Translations under genes and position numbers: made by a program
Notes under the pieces: generated by a model
Told to the model about the DNA's origin: nothing
The model's input: the letters and a program-made list of their open reading frames with translations, nothing else
Databases searched by the model: none
Part shown: in pieces, positions 16,194 through 25,658 of the stretch
How the letters are laid out: each line of letters opens with the position of its first letter
Position numbering within the stretch: position 1 is the first letter of the stretch
NCBI RefSeq assembly: GCF_030817475.1
Contig: NZ_JAUSZJ010000002.1
Span: forward strand, 6,524,626 to 6,588,625
Direction of reading: 5' to 3'
DNA from: Streptomyces sp. V2I9
GTDB taxonomy: Bacteria; Actinomycetota; Actinomycetes; Streptomycetales; Streptomycetaceae
DNA length: 64,000 nucleotides

Positions 16194-17798
16194 GTGGACG
16201 TCTACACGACAGAGGCCGGACGGGTACGGGGGCGGCGCGCCGCGCGGGACCGCGGGATCGTCACCGTACTCGGACTACCGTACGCGGCACCGCCGTTCGG
16301 TCCCCGCCGGTTCCTGGAGCCACAGCCGGCGGAGCCCTGGGACGGCGTACGCGACTGCGCCGCCTTCGGGCCCGTCGCTCCCCAGTCGGCCGAACTTCCG
16401 GGCGCGCCGCTCTGGTCGCCCGGTGACGAGGACATCCTCACGCTGAACATCTGGACGCCTGCCGGCGGGCCGGGCGACCTGCCCGTGCTGGTCTGGCTCC
16501 ACGGCGGTGCGTACGTCTTCGGGTCCTCGGCCCAGCCGGACTTCGACGGCACCGCGCTGGCGGGGCTCGGGCTCGTCGTCGTCACACTCAACAGCCGTCT
16601 CGGCTTCGAGGGGTTCGGCCACGTCCCCCACGCGGACGGCGGCCCGTCCTTCCCCGACAACCGTGGACTGCTCGACCAGATCGCCGCGCTGGAATGGATC
16701 CGCGACAACATCGCGGCGTTCGGCGGCTCCCCGGACCGGGTCACGCTGGCCGGCCAGTCTTCGGGCGCGACCTCCGCCGCCTGCCTGGCAGTGGCCGACC
16801 GGGCGCACGGCCTGTTCCGGCGCGTGGTCCTGCACAGCGCCGTCAACGCCTTCGCCACGGTGGAACAGGCGGCCCGCACCACCGCCGAGGTCGCCGCCGA
16901 GGCCGGGGTACCCGCCGACCGGAGCGGGCTGCTCGCCGCCCCGCCCGAGGCCCTGGTCGCCGCGGCGGACCGGGTCTGCGCCCGGTACGCGCAGGACCCC
17001 GCCTCGGGGCAGCGCCACTACGACCCGGCGATCTACGGCCCGGTGATCGATGGCGCCCTGCTGACCGCCGACCCGCTGGAGGCGCTGGCCGCCGGAGCGG
17101 GCGGCGCGGTGGAACTCCTGGTCTGCCACACCACGGAGGAGTGCTGGCTGCTGGATGCGGTCGGCAGCAGAGCGAAGATCACGGACGATGATCAACTGGC
17201 CCGGTTCGCCGCTGACTTCGGCCTGTCGTCCGCCTTCGTCGAGAAGTATCGTGAGCGCCTGCCGGGCGCGCCGGTGCTCGACGTCCACCTCTCCCTCGCC
17301 TCCGACCTGCTGTTCGCCGAGTACAGCTCGCGCCTCGCCGAGGCCCATGCCTCGGCGGGCGGCCGGGCCTTCCTCGCCCGCTTCGACCGCCGCACGGGCG
17401 GCGCCGGGCAGCGGGTGCGCGCCTGGCACTGCGCCGACATCCCGTTCGCGTTCGGCAACCTTCACGAGGAGAGCGTCCACTTCCTGATCGGCGGGCCGCC
17501 CGGCGCCGCCGACGAGGAGCTGGCCCGGCGGATGACCGGAGCCTGGGCCGATTTCGCCGCCCATGGCGATCCGGGGTGGCCGCCCCTCGCCGGACCTCCC
17601 GGACCCGAGCGACCCGCCGGGAGCGGTGCGAGGGTACGCGTCTGGCGTACGGCGGAGGAGGACGCGGGCGTGGAGGGTGGCACGGGGAGCGACACGGCCC
17701 GGCGCATGGAAGAAGGGCGTCCCGAGGACGTGCGGGAGGCCGGGGGCGGCTGCCGTGATCTGTGGCGTACGGCCGGACTACCGCTGCTGGCCCCCTGA
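16194..17798 (+). CDS. Type B carboxylesterase
   Basis: This is an alpha/beta-hydrolase of the carboxylesterase/cholinesterase family with 534 residues and no signal peptide, so probably cytosolic. The oxyanion loop HGGAY is at 103-107; the nucleophile Ser189 sits in GQSSG, a small variation on the usual GESAG; the catalytic His lies in the segment WHCADIPFAFGN near 410. The GTG at 16194 follows AGGGGGAGCGG. The C-terminal 40 residues are a low-complexity acidic tail. It hydrolyses esters of unknown identity. Confidence 0.88.
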   Translation: MDVYTTEAGRVRGRRAARDRGIVTVLGLPYAAPPFGPRRFLEPQPAEPWDGVRDCAAFGPVAPQSAELPGAPLWSPGDEDILTLNIWTPAGGPGDLPVLVWLHGGAYVFGSSAQPDFDGTALAGLGLVVVTLNSRLGFEGFGHVPHADGGPSFPDNRGLLDQIAALEWIRDNIAAFGGSPDRVTLAGQSSGATSAACLAVADRAHGLFRRVVLHSAVNAFATVEQAARTTAEVAAEAGVPADRSGLLAAPPEALVAAADRVCARYAQDPASGQRHYDPAIYGPVIDGALLTADPLEALAAGAGGAVELLVCHTTEECWLLDAVGSRAKITDDDQLARFAADFGLSSAFVEKYRERLPGAPVLDVHLSLASDLLFAEYSSRLAEAHASAGGRAFLARFDRRTGGAGQRVRAWHCADIPFAFGNLHEESVHFLIGGPPGAADEELARRMTGAWADFAAHGDPGWPPLAGPPGPERPAGSGARVRVWRTAEEDAGVEGGTGSDTARRMEEGRPEDVREAGGGCRDLWRTAGLPLLAP

Positions 17799-18120
17799 CA
17801 CCCCCATGCCCCCGGTGTAGCGCCGACCTCTACGCAGAGCCGCCCGAGCGGGCCGACCGGCGACCCGCGTGCCGGGTCACCTCGACGGGGGGCGGCCGAA
17901 CCAGGCGGTCATGCGCTCCCGGGTGAGAACGTCCTCGACCATGCACCGAGGGAGGTCGCGCCCTTCGCGCTGGAGCAGGGGGCATGGGCGTTCGCCGGGG
18001 AGAGTTCCCCCACAGGGCGGGTGACGGTCACCGTCGCCAACTCCGGCCGCGATCCGGCGAGACGGCGGGGAGGGGCGGGCGCACGGTGGTGGCCACGAAC
18101 CGCACCATGCCCCGGCTCTG
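17799..18120. other. Intergenic region without a supported gene
   Basis: About 320 bp between the convergent esterase and lipoprotein genes. Minus-strand frames hold short protein-like pieces (for example MVEDVLTRERMTAWF near 17880-17945), which may be a remnant, but no start signal or family is recognisable. Confidence 0.4.
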
Positions 18121-19161
18121 CTAGTACGGAGGCAGCCGCAGGATTCCGGAGGCGTCCCGCACATCGTGTACGAGGCGGATCTTCCCCACCGGAACGCCCT
18201 TCTCGTCCGTGGTCACCAGGGCCGCGTCGTCGCTGTCGACGCACCGCCCGCGCGGGTCCGGCTCGGGGCAGAACAGGACGTAGCCGGTCTGGCGGTCCAC
18301 CCGTCCCGGCTCCAGCCGCCAGATCCACTGGTACTCGCTCACGGCCACCCGCGGATAGGTGGTGCGCAACTGCTCCTTCACCGCGCTCTGCACGGTCTCG
18401 CCGAACTTCTGGCGCTCCCGGAACGGGCGGACCTCGCGGGCGCTGCCCGTCGTGTCGACCCGGCCCGCCTCGATCTCGTAACTCGCGGAGAAGTGGGTGT
18501 ACTCGGTGAGCGAGGCCAGGAGGTCGGAACGGGTCAGCCGCATGAGGGTGGGCCAGGAATCCTTGCCCCGGTTCCGGTGTTCCGCCACGGCGGGGGAGAC
18601 CACGTTCACGTACGTTCCCTGCCCCTTCGCCACGGTGCTGTCGGGCCCGCTCGCCGTGACCCACCGCTGGACGCACTGCCCGATCTCGCTGAGCACCCGC
18701 GTCACGGTGGCGTTCGTCAGCTCGGCCACGACATAGGGCGGGGTGCCGGTCGGGCCCAGTGCGACGACCTCGTAGCCGCAGGCGTCGAAGGCGGACTCGA
18801 GCGTACGGAAGTCCTCGGCCTGCTGCCTCGCGCGCTCCACGGCCTCGGTCAGGGCGCCGACGCAGTCCTTCCCGTCGCAGGAGCCCCGCTCGTTCTCGTC
18901 CGTGTCGATGCGGAGCCGGACCACGGCGTCGCGGTCGCCGCTCACCGCGAACATGACCTCCGAGCCGCCCGTGCCCGGAAAGAGCGTCCGCGCGCCGATC
19001 GCCTTGAGCTGACCGGGGAAGTGCTTCTCGGCGAGGTCCTCCGCCGCCCGCCGGTCGTCCTTGGTGCCGACCACTCCACACGCGCCCATGAGGACGACCA
19101 GCGAACCCGCCAGCACACCGGTCATGACGGTTCTCCACTGCCTGCGGCGTGATCCGGCCAT
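18121..19161 (-). CDS. Predicted lipoprotein of unknown function
   Basis: This 346-residue protein starts at the ATG at 19161, preceded by GGGAGGA. It has a basic N terminus (GSRRRQWR), a hydrophobic segment and a lipobox-like LMGAC, so it is probably lipidated on Cys27 and held on the outer face of the membrane. The mature part contains several Cys (SCDGKDC, FDACGY, QCVQRW, CPEPDPRGRC) suggestive of disulfides. No enzyme motif is visible. It is transcribed divergently from the secreted protease, and their start regions are about 300 bp apart. Confidence 0.75.
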   Translation of the reverse strand: MAGSRRRQWRTVMTGVLAGSLVVLMGACGVVGTKDDRRAAEDLAEKHFPGQLKAIGARTLFPGTGGSEVMFAVSGDRDAVVRLRIDTDENERGSCDGKDCVGALTEAVERARQQAEDFRTLESAFDACGYEVVALGPTGTPPYVVAELTNATVTRVLSEIGQCVQRWVTASGPDSTVAKGQGTYVNVVSPAVAEHRNRGKDSWPTLMRLTRSDLLASLTEYTHFSASYEIEAGRVDTTGSAREVRPFRERQKFGETVQSAVKEQLRTTYPRVAVSEYQWIWRLEPGRVDRQTGYVLFCPEPDPRGRCVDSDDAALVTTDEKGVPVGKIRLVHDVRDASGILRLPPY

Positions 19162-19321
19162 GGTCCGTTCCTCCCTGAGGTCCCGCCTTGCGTTCCTGTG
19201 ACAGTAGGACCGCCGGCCGGGAGCCGGATGAGTACGGCTACTCAACGAGGTGTGGAGTGTCGTCCCCCGCAAGGGACCGGAAGGCGTCACGCACCGCCTT
19301 GCGGTCATCACGTCATTGGCA

Positions 19322-19350
19322 TGGACCTGACTTTCGAACTCCGCTACAGT
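19322..19350 (+). promoter_or_regulatory. Predicted promoter of the serine protease gene
   Basis: TGGACC (19322-19327) and TACAGT (19345-19350) are spaced by 17 bp, giving a start point near 19357, about 110 bp before the protease start codon and just upstream of a palindromic operator. Confidence 0.5.
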
Positions 19351-19365
19351 CCGGGACGGCACATC

Positions 19366-19379
19366 TGAGAGCGCTCTCA
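19366..19379. promoter_or_regulatory. LacI-family operator, perfect 14-bp palindrome
   Basis: tgagagcgctctca is fully self-complementary with the central GCGC expected for LacI/GalR operators, and differs from the CebR consensus TGGGAGCGCTCCCA at only two positions per site. It sits just downstream of the predicted start of transcription of the protease gene, a repressing position. Confidence 0.7.
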
Positions 19380-19466
19380 CGCGGCACGATCAGCATGCGC
19401 TCCCGGACGCCTCCCGTTCCACTCCTACGCCCCCACGTCGCTGGAACAACAGGAAGGGTCACTCCC

Positions 19467-20612
19467 TTGAGACACGCAACCCTGCTGCGGGCCGGTCTGT
19501 CCGCACTCCTGCTCGTCGGAGCCTGGGCCGCCGCCGGCCCCTCGTCCGCCTCCGCCGCCCCCACCGAATCCGCGCACCTCCCCGCCTCCACCGCCCTGCT
19601 CACCGCGATGCAGCGCGACTTCGGCATCAGCGAGAGCGAGGCCGTCGCCAGGCTCGCCGACGAGAAGGCGGCCACCGCCCTGGAGCCGAAGGCGCAGCGC
19701 GCGGCGGGCTCCGCCTTCGGCGGCACCTGGTTCGACGCGAAGTCCCGCAAGCTGGTCGTCGCCGTCACGAGCGCCTCCAAGGCCGACGCCGTACGGGCCA
19801 CCGGTGCCGACGTCCGCATGGTCGAGCACTCGGCCGCGCAGCTCGACGCGGCGAAGGCCCGCATCGACGCCCTGCCCGCCCCGGCCGGGGTGAGCAGCTG
19901 GCGCGTCGATCCGGCGCGCAGCAGGGTCGTCGTCGACGTCGTGGCGTCCGAGCGGCGTGACAACGATGTCCGTGCCTTCGTGGCCAAGGCCCGCAAGGTT
20001 GGTCCCGTGACGGTGGAGACCACCGCCGAAGCGCCGCAGACCTTCGCCGCGGGAACGGTCGGAGGCGACCCGTACTACACGGGCAACGTCCGCTGCTCGA
20101 TCGGCTTCTCCGTCCACGGCGGCTTCGTCACCGCCGGACACTGCGGCGGTGCGGGCCAGTCCGTGCGCGGCTGGGACGGTTCCGCGATCGGCAACTTCCA
20201 GGGCTCGTCCTTCCCCGGAAACGACTACGCCTGGGTGAACGTGGCCAACGGCTGGTGGACCGTGCCGGTCGTCCTCGGCTGGGGGACCGTCTCCGACCAG
20301 CTCGTCCGTGGCTCCAACGAAGCGCCGATCGGTGCGTCGATCTGCCGCTCCGGCTCCACCACGCGCTGGCACTGCGGCCGGGTCCTCGCCAAGAACGAGA
20401 CCGTCAACTACAGCCAGGGCGCCGTGTACCAGATGACCAAGACGAGCGTCTGCGCCGAGGGCGGCGACTCCGGAGGCTCGTTCATCAGCGGCGACCAGGC
20501 CCAGGGCGTCACCTCCGGCGGCTGGGGCAACTGCTCCTCCGGCGGGGAGACCTGGTACCAGCCGGTCAACGAGATCCTCAACCGGTACGGGCTGAGGCTG
20601 CACACCGCCTGA
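19467..20612 (+). CDS. Secreted chymotrypsin-like serine protease (streptogrisin type)
   Basis: This is an exported proprotease of peptidase family S1E. From the TTG at 19467 it has 381 residues: a signal peptide (1-31, ending in SASAA), a pro-domain of about 160 residues that guides folding, and a mature protease starting near residue 197. The catalytic triad is His225 (TAGHC), Asp253 (DYAW) and Ser335 (GGDSGGS), with three disulfides expected between Cys210-226, 293-303 and 329-356. The TTG is chosen because it gives a proper signal peptide and is preceded by AGGAAGGG. A LacI-type operator in the promoter suggests control by a sugar-responsive repressor. No chitin-binding extension is present. 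Confidence 0.92.
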   Translation: MRHATLLRAGLSALLLVGAWAAAGPSSASAAPTESAHLPASTALLTAMQRDFGISESEAVARLADEKAATALEPKAQRAAGSAFGGTWFDAKSRKLVVAVTSASKADAVRATGADVRMVEHSAAQLDAAKARIDALPAPAGVSSWRVDPARSRVVVDVVASERRDNDVRAFVAKARKVGPVTVETTAEAPQTFAAGTVGGDPYYTGNVRCSIGFSVHGGFVTAGHCGGAGQSVRGWDGSAIGNFQGSSFPGNDYAWVNVANGWWTVPVVLGWGTVSDQLVRGSNEAPIGASICRSGSTTRWHCGRVLAKNETVNYSQGAVYQMTKTSVCAEGGDSGGSFISGDQAQGVTSGGWGNCSSGGETWYQPVNEILNRYGLRLHTA

Positions 20613-20620
20613 TCCGGCGG

Positions 20621-20653
20621 AGCCGCCTCGCCGTCCTCCCCGGCGAGGCGGCT
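20621..20653 (+). terminator. Hairpin terminator after the protease gene
   Basis: A perfect 12-bp stem (20621-20632 with 20642-20653) with a 9-nt loop starts 8 bp after the stop codon. Confidence 0.7.
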
Positions 20654-20994
20654 CCTGCGGGGGTCCTCGCCGTCTGCGGGGCGAACCGGTCCCGCGTCGG
20701 CCGGCGGGCCTCTGCGGCGGGCGACATGGAGCGGCTGCGGAAGCTGGTGACCCACCGGCGGGCGGGATGCGGTCCTGGAGAGGTCGCGGAGCCACGAAAC
20801 CCCGGTGAGGACCTCCGTTCCGGCCGGTGGACCGAGCCCACCAGTGACCCTGTACGCCTCGACGCGGCAGATCGCGGCCTCCTCCACCTGCTCACGGCCT
20901 GAGCGGACAGCACTCCGGACCGACCCGGACAGCTCCTCCGCAACCCCGTTTCCCGGCTTCGCTTCGGCGCCCTCCGTCCTCTCGGTGCCTCCGC
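20654..20994. other. Intergenic region without a supported gene
   Basis: About 340 bp follow the protease terminator up to the stop of the large membrane-protein gene on the other strand. Neither coding bias nor recognisable signals are seen. Confidence 0.45.
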
Positions 20995-23931
20995 TCAGCG
21001 CCGTCCGCCGCCCCCGGTCGTGCCGGTGCCACCCGTACCGCCTCCGCCTGTCAGAGGGGAGGCACATCCCGCGCAAGGGCCGGTGCCCTGGCGGATGTAC
21101 CGGTGCTGGTTCGCCAGTTCGACCGCGCGGGTCACCGAGGCGTCCTCGGCCGGAACGCCGATGCCGAACCGTCCGTAGAAGGTCAGCAGACCCGCGTCGG
21201 CCCGGTCGACCGCCACGGCGGTGCGCTCGTAGGCCACCGCCGTCAGCCGGCGGACGTCGATCTGTACGAGTCGGCGGCCCTCCGGCCGGGGCTGTCCTGC
21301 GGCCTCACCCCAGCGCTGGAAGGCCGTCTTCACCGGGCCGTCCTCCACCAGTCCGCCGAGATACTCCTTGACCAGCTGCACGGCCTGGTTGTCACCGAGG
21401 TCGAGGGTGTCCAGGGCGCGGGTGACCGCGAGCGAGGCCAGCTCGGCGAACCGGTCGGTCCGCTCCTCCCGTTCCGCGCGTCGCCGCTGGGCCTCGTCGA
21501 GTTGCCCGAGCCGGTCCTCGAGATCGTCCCCTTCCGGGGCCGAATCGGACTCGGCCTCGGACTCGGGAGGCGTGGGATCGATGTCCAGTGTCCCGGCCTG
21601 AAACCGTCCGGCCTGCCGGGCGATGTCCAGGGCCGTCCGGTTCGCGGGCTCGCCGGGCGGCGACGGAGCGATCCGGTGCACGGCGGTGATCACGTCGCCG
21701 ATCCGCGCCGCGGTCCGGGGATGGAGTGCCACCTGCCGGTGGATCTCCTGGTACGCGGCGACCGCGCCCTCGGCGTACTCCCGGCGCTGCACCTCCAGCG
21801 CGTACCGCTCCTCGACCGGGCGCCTCCACGCGCCTTCGGATACCGGAGCCACCACGACGAGGAAGACCAGCGCGACCATGATGGCGATGTTGAGGCCGGA
21901 GAGCGACCGCTGGACGGCGTTGGTGACGAGGCCCAGTGGCAGCCGGGACTCGCTGTACCGCGCCGGGCGCAGACGTCGTCGGACGCGCGCGACGAGCCCC
22001 GGCCACCGCAACAGGACATAGCTGCCGATCGCCAGCACCGTGTAGGCCGCCATCCAGTACAGCCAGTGCACCTCGGTCAATCCCTGCACCTTCTCGACCA
22101 CCTCCAGCACCACGGCCACCTGAGGCGGCGTGAAGGAGAGGACGTTGGCCAGCCAGACCATGAACAGGGTGAGCACCAGGCCGAGTTCGGCGGACAGGAC
22201 GACGTCGGCCGCCGCCTGGACGGTCCGCCGCGAAGAGCCCTGCATCCACCGCCACCCGCACCAGGAGAGCCAGAGGGCGATCGGGAAGAAGAGTCCGGCG
22301 GCGGGCGCGACCGTGAGCACGTCACCGGAGGCCATCTGCCGGCAGGCGAGCACGACCAGGAACACGCCGGGGAGGTCGGGAAGATGGCGGACCAGTGCAT
22401 GTTCCGACGGCACGCACCGGCCCACCGCGAGCAGCAGGGCCCAGCCGCCGAAGAGGAGCAGCGCCACCAGAGGCACCAGGCGGGAAGGAAACGCGCGGAA
22501 GAGGAGGAAGAGCAGAACCAGGGGGCCGACGAAGACGCACAGGACAAGGCCGGCCGAGGCGGCGTACCGGCGGTGGCGGAACCAGCGGATCGCGGCTTCG
22601 AGGAAGATCTCGCCGCCGACCTTCCACCCGGCCGTGATGGCGGTCACGGCGAGCAGGCCGGCCAGCACCCCGCCGATGGCGCCGATGACCGCCCTGAGGA
22701 CGGCGAGGAGCACGGCCCCCACCTCGTCGATCTCGTCCCGCGTGCCGAGGTGCCACGCCGCCCACGCCCCCATTCCGAAGACGAGGTACTGGGAGAGGAG
22801 TTCGAGCAGTTCGTCCCGTGGGAGCACCGGAGCGGCCGGAGCGTTGCGTGCCGCAACCGGGGTGGTCGGGGCGGTACCCGCCGCAGCCGGGGCGGGCGCG
22901 GAGGGGGCGGGCGCGGCAGTGTCCGGGGCCGACTCGGGCGAGGCGGGTGCCGACTCGGGGGGTGCGGTGGACGGTTGTGGGGAGGCAGGCGCCGACTCGG
23001 GTGTGGCGGCGGACGGTTCGGGCGAGTCCGGTGTCGACTCGGCGGCCGCTGAGGGTGGTTGGGGTGGGCGCTGAAGGGCGTGCCGGTGCAGCCGCTGGGC
23101 GAGGTCGAGGAAGAGTTCCAGATTCGCCACCCGGTACCGGTACCTCAGGAAATGCGTCGGGAAGTCACTGCCGCGGGAGGAGATCATGAGCAGCCCCTCC
23201 GGCGAGAGGGCGAGCGAGCGGACGTCCTCCCACGTCGTGAAGTCGTCCCGGCCGTGCCTGCGCCGTACGGTCACTCCGGTCCGGTTCAGCACCAGGTCCC
23301 CGAACGTGACGTCGCCGCCGCCGAGGGCCGTATCGGTGGCCGGTCCCCCCTGCGCGGCCCGGATGCCCCGCCGGATCGCCGGGTCCCACTCCTCATCCCC
23401 GGGGACCTGGGCGCCCCGGATCACCGTACGGGTCCGCAGGCCCTTGATCCGCTCCCCACCGAACGCGGGCCGACGGCCGGGCGGCCCCAGCGTGACGACC
23501 GTCCCCTGCGGGGTGCACAGTTTGACGCGGTCCCAGCCATCCGTGAACACCGCTGTTGTCAGCCAGGGGTAGACCACGTTCCGGCCGTGCGCCGTGACCG
23601 CGACGAGGCCCTTCTCGTGGAGGCGGAACTCGACCTTCGCATGGCGTCGATACCACGACACCCGTACGGCGAACGGCACCAGCAACCCCAGCCCGCCGGA
23701 CACCGCCGGCACGAGGGCCCCGCCCCTGCCGACGGCCGCACAGACGAGGAGCGCCAGGATGGAGGCGAGGGCCGCCACGGGTGTGAGGGCGAGCAGCAGC
23801 GACGCGTACGCGGAGAGCTTCCCGGGCAACGGCCGGTAGGTACGGCGGTGGGCGCCCAGCTCCGGATGGTCCGGGTGCTCGGGCCGCTGCGGATCCTCCG
23901 CGTCGTCCGCCGTGTCGCACTCCGTGCTCAT
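20995..23931 (-). CDS. Large multi-pass membrane protein of unknown function
   Basis: This 978-residue protein starts at the ATG at 23931. In order it shows a charged N terminus, two membrane segments near residues 40-95, a soluble domain of about 200 residues that looks like a PH-like fold, a long Pro/Ala/Ser/Glu linker with repeats of SAP and PESAP type (about 285-370), six to eight membrane segments between about 390 and 690, then a soluble domain with an acidic coiled coil (DRLGQLDEAQRRRAEREER). It ends in a CAGC pair and a Gly/Thr-rich tail. The pattern suggests a scaffold or sensor at the membrane. I recognise no family. Confidence 0.75.
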   Translation of the reverse strand: MSTECDTADDAEDPQRPEHPDHPELGAHRRTYRPLPGKLSAYASLLLALTPVAALASILALLVCAAVGRGGALVPAVSGGLGLLVPFAVRVSWYRRHAKVEFRLHEKGLVAVTAHGRNVVYPWLTTAVFTDGWDRVKLCTPQGTVVTLGPPGRRPAFGGERIKGLRTRTVIRGAQVPGDEEWDPAIRRGIRAAQGGPATDTALGGGDVTFGDLVLNRTGVTVRRRHGRDDFTTWEDVRSLALSPEGLLMISSRGSDFPTHFLRYRYRVANLELFLDLAQRLHRHALQRPPQPPSAAAESTPDSPEPSAATPESAPASPQPSTAPPESAPASPESAPDTAAPAPSAPAPAAAGTAPTTPVAARNAPAAPVLPRDELLELLSQYLVFGMGAWAAWHLGTRDEIDEVGAVLLAVLRAVIGAIGGVLAGLLAVTAITAGWKVGGEIFLEAAIRWFRHRRYAASAGLVLCVFVGPLVLLFLLFRAFPSRLVPLVALLLFGGWALLLAVGRCVPSEHALVRHLPDLPGVFLVVLACRQMASGDVLTVAPAAGLFFPIALWLSWCGWRWMQGSSRRTVQAAADVVLSAELGLVLTLFMVWLANVLSFTPPQVAVVLEVVEKVQGLTEVHWLYWMAAYTVLAIGSYVLLRWPGLVARVRRRLRPARYSESRLPLGLVTNAVQRSLSGLNIAIMVALVFLVVVAPVSEGAWRRPVEERYALEVQRREYAEGAVAAYQEIHRQVALHPRTAARIGDVITAVHRIAPSPPGEPANRTALDIARQAGRFQAGTLDIDPTPPESEAESDSAPEGDDLEDRLGQLDEAQRRRAEREERTDRFAELASLAVTRALDTLDLGDNQAVQLVKEYLGGLVEDGPVKTAFQRWGEAAGQPRPEGRRLVQIDVRRLTAVAYERTAVAVDRADAGLLTFYGRFGIGVPAEDASVTRAVELANQHRYIRQGTGPCAGCASPLTGGGGTGGTGTTGGGGRR

Positions 23932-24332
23932 GAGCCCACCTGTCCCGCCGGGGCGGCCCGCGCAACTCCTCTTCCACGCAGACTCGTTGACCAGGCCGGA
24001 CGGCACGGTAGCACCCCGCCCGCGTGGTGGGCGGCAGAAGGGGGGCTCTGTGCCGAGCGGCCGTGCTCCGGCAGGGCAGGGCAGGCGTCCGGTGCCGTCA
24101 GCGCATGGACCAGCAGGCCCCGGGTCATCCCCGCGCAACCTGAACAGGACGAGTTCCCCGGGGAGTTCGCCGGGTCCCTGCTCGCAGACTCCCCGCCAGG
24201 CCGCCGAGGGACGGAATCCGGCCACGGGCTTCACCCCGGGCGGCCGAGTATCACGTTTTGCTTGTGATCAGTCACCGCGCGGACCTACGTTGCCCCTTGC
24301 GAGATGTACCGAAGCCAGTGGGGGAGCCACGT
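23932..24332. other. Upstream region of rpfD, no gene seen
   Basis: About 400 bp between divergent genes. Apart from a promoter near 24262-24291 and a short atcac/gtgat repeat around 24249-24268, no clear element was found. Conserved blocks of the ydaO c-di-AMP riboswitch, known before some rpf genes, were looked for and not found. Confidence 0.45.
24262..24291 (+). promoter_or_regulatory. Predicted promoter of rpfD
   Basis: TTGTGA (24262-24267) and TACGTT (24286-24291), spaced 18 bp, lie about 42 bp before the rpfD start. The -35 overlaps a short inverted repeat (atcac/gtgat), which could be a regulator site. Confidence 0.45.
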
Positions 24333-25658
24333 ATGGCCGCGACCGGACGGCACCGCAGATATCAGCCGAGCCGCATCAACCGTGCTTCGCTCACGGTGAC
24401 GGCGGGAGGCGCGGGCATCGCGCTCCCGCTCATCACCGCGGCGTCGGCCGGGGCCGCGCCGAGCGAGGTCTGGGAGAAGGTCGCCGCCTGCGAGTCCAGC
24501 GGCAACTGGTCCGTCAACACGGGCAACGGATATTACGGCGGGCTCCAGTTCAGCGGCTCCACCTGGGCGGCCTACGGCGGCACGGAGTACGCTCCGCGCG
24601 CCGATCTCGCCACGCGGGACCAGCAGATCGCCGTCGCCGAGCGGGTACTCGACGGCCAGGGCCCCGGCGCCTGGCCCACCTGTTCCGTACGGGCGGGGCT
24701 CAGCCGGGGCGGGGACGCGCCCGAGGTCTCACCGGGTACGGGCGCCGACGCGCAGAGCGCCGGGGCCCGCCCCGTCCGGGCCGCTCCGCAGAGCGCTCCC
24801 GTGCGCCCCCGGGCCCGCCCCGCCGCGGCGACCCCCACCCACGTGCCGGGCAAGCGCGACTCGTACACCGTCGCAAGCGGCGACTCCCTCTCCGGCATCG
24901 CGTCCGCCCAGCAGGTCCGCGGTGGCTGGCAGGGCCTCTACGCCGCCAACCGCACCGTCGTCGGCGACGACCCGGACCTGATCCATCCCGGACAGCGGCT
25001 GAGCCTCGACGGGAGCCGGACGGCCCGGGCGGGCGACGGGCGGAACGCGACGAAGCCGGCGCGGGAAGCCGCGCGCGGGGCGAAGAAGGCGGACCGGCCC
25101 GACGCCGAGCCCACGAAGCAGCCGCCCGCGCAGGCCGCGCCGAAGCAGCGGACCCCCGAGAGGGCCGCCCCGAAGCGGGAAGCTCCGAAGAAGGAAGCCC
25201 CGAAGCGGGAAGCGCCGAAGAAGGAGCGGCCCGCTCCGGAGCGCGCCGTGCAGCAGTCCGGCTTCAGTGCCCCGGTGGCGGCCGGTACCGGCACCCCGTA
25301 CCGGCAGGCCGGTGGTTGGTCCAGCGGCTACCACACCGGAGTGGATTTCCCCGTGCCCACCGGGACGTCGGTCAAGTCCGTGGCCCCGGGGCGCGTCGTC
25401 TCGGCGGGCTGGGCCGGAGCGTACGGGTACGAGGTCGTCATCCGGCACAGCGACGGCAAGTACAGCCAGTACGCCCATCTTTCCGCGCTCCACGTGCGCG
25501 CCGGCCAGTCGGTCTCCGGCGGACAGCGCATCGCCCGCTCCGGCTCCACGGGCAACAGCACGGGCCCGCACCTGCACTTCGAGATCCGTACGGGCCCCGG
25601 ATACGGCTCCGACGTCGACCCGCTGGCCTACCTGCGGGCAGGCGGCGTCAGGGTCTGA
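24333..25658 (+). CDS. rpfD: Resuscitation-promoting factor with LysM and M23 peptidase domains
   Basis: This exported peptidoglycan hydrolase of 441 residues combines two activities. After a signal peptide (1-42) comes a transglycosylase-like Rpf domain (43-118) with catalytic Glu54 and the Cys53-Cys117 pair, then a LysM wall-binding domain (177-226), a Lys/Ala/Pro linker with KREAPKKEAP repeats (about 240-300), and a LytM/M23 metallopeptidase domain (about 310-435) with zinc ligands His334, Asp338 and the HLH motif 413-415. It should cut both glycan and peptide bonds and act in dormancy exit, spore germination or growth. The domain set fits S. coelicolor RpfD as I remember it; the name is by that analogy. 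Confidence 0.9.
   Translation: MAATGRHRRYQPSRINRASLTVTAGGAGIALPLITAASAGAAPSEVWEKVAACESSGNWSVNTGNGYYGGLQFSGSTWAAYGGTEYAPRADLATRDQQIAVAERVLDGQGPGAWPTCSVRAGLSRGGDAPEVSPGTGADAQSAGARPVRAAPQSAPVRPRARPAAATPTHVPGKRDSYTVASGDSLSGIASAQQVRGGWQGLYAANRTVVGDDPDLIHPGQRLSLDGSRTARAGDGRNATKPAREAARGAKKADRPDAEPTKQPPAQAAPKQRTPERAAPKREAPKKEAPKREAPKKERPAPERAVQQSGFSAPVAAGTGTPYRQAGGWSSGYHTGVDFPVPTGTSVKSVAPGRVVSAGWAGAYGYEVVIRHSDGKYSQYAHLSALHVRAGQSVSGGQRIARSGSTGNSTGPHLHFEIRTGPGYGSDVDPLAYLRAGGVRV

Noticed and set aside
16275..17564. Minus-strand open frame of 429 codons
   Set aside because: Antisense to the carboxylesterase, whose catalytic motifs are intact.
23932..24332. ydaO-type c-di-AMP riboswitch before the rpf gene
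   Set aside because: Known before some Streptomyces wall-hydrolase genes, but the conserved GGGGGAACC-like and GGGTGAAT blocks were not found; the only partial resemblance (ggaatccgg near 24215) lacks the flanking motifs.
25180..25230. Tandem DNA repeat, possible minisatellite
   Set aside because: The repeated codons encode the KREAPKKEAP linker of RpfD and are explained by protein composition.
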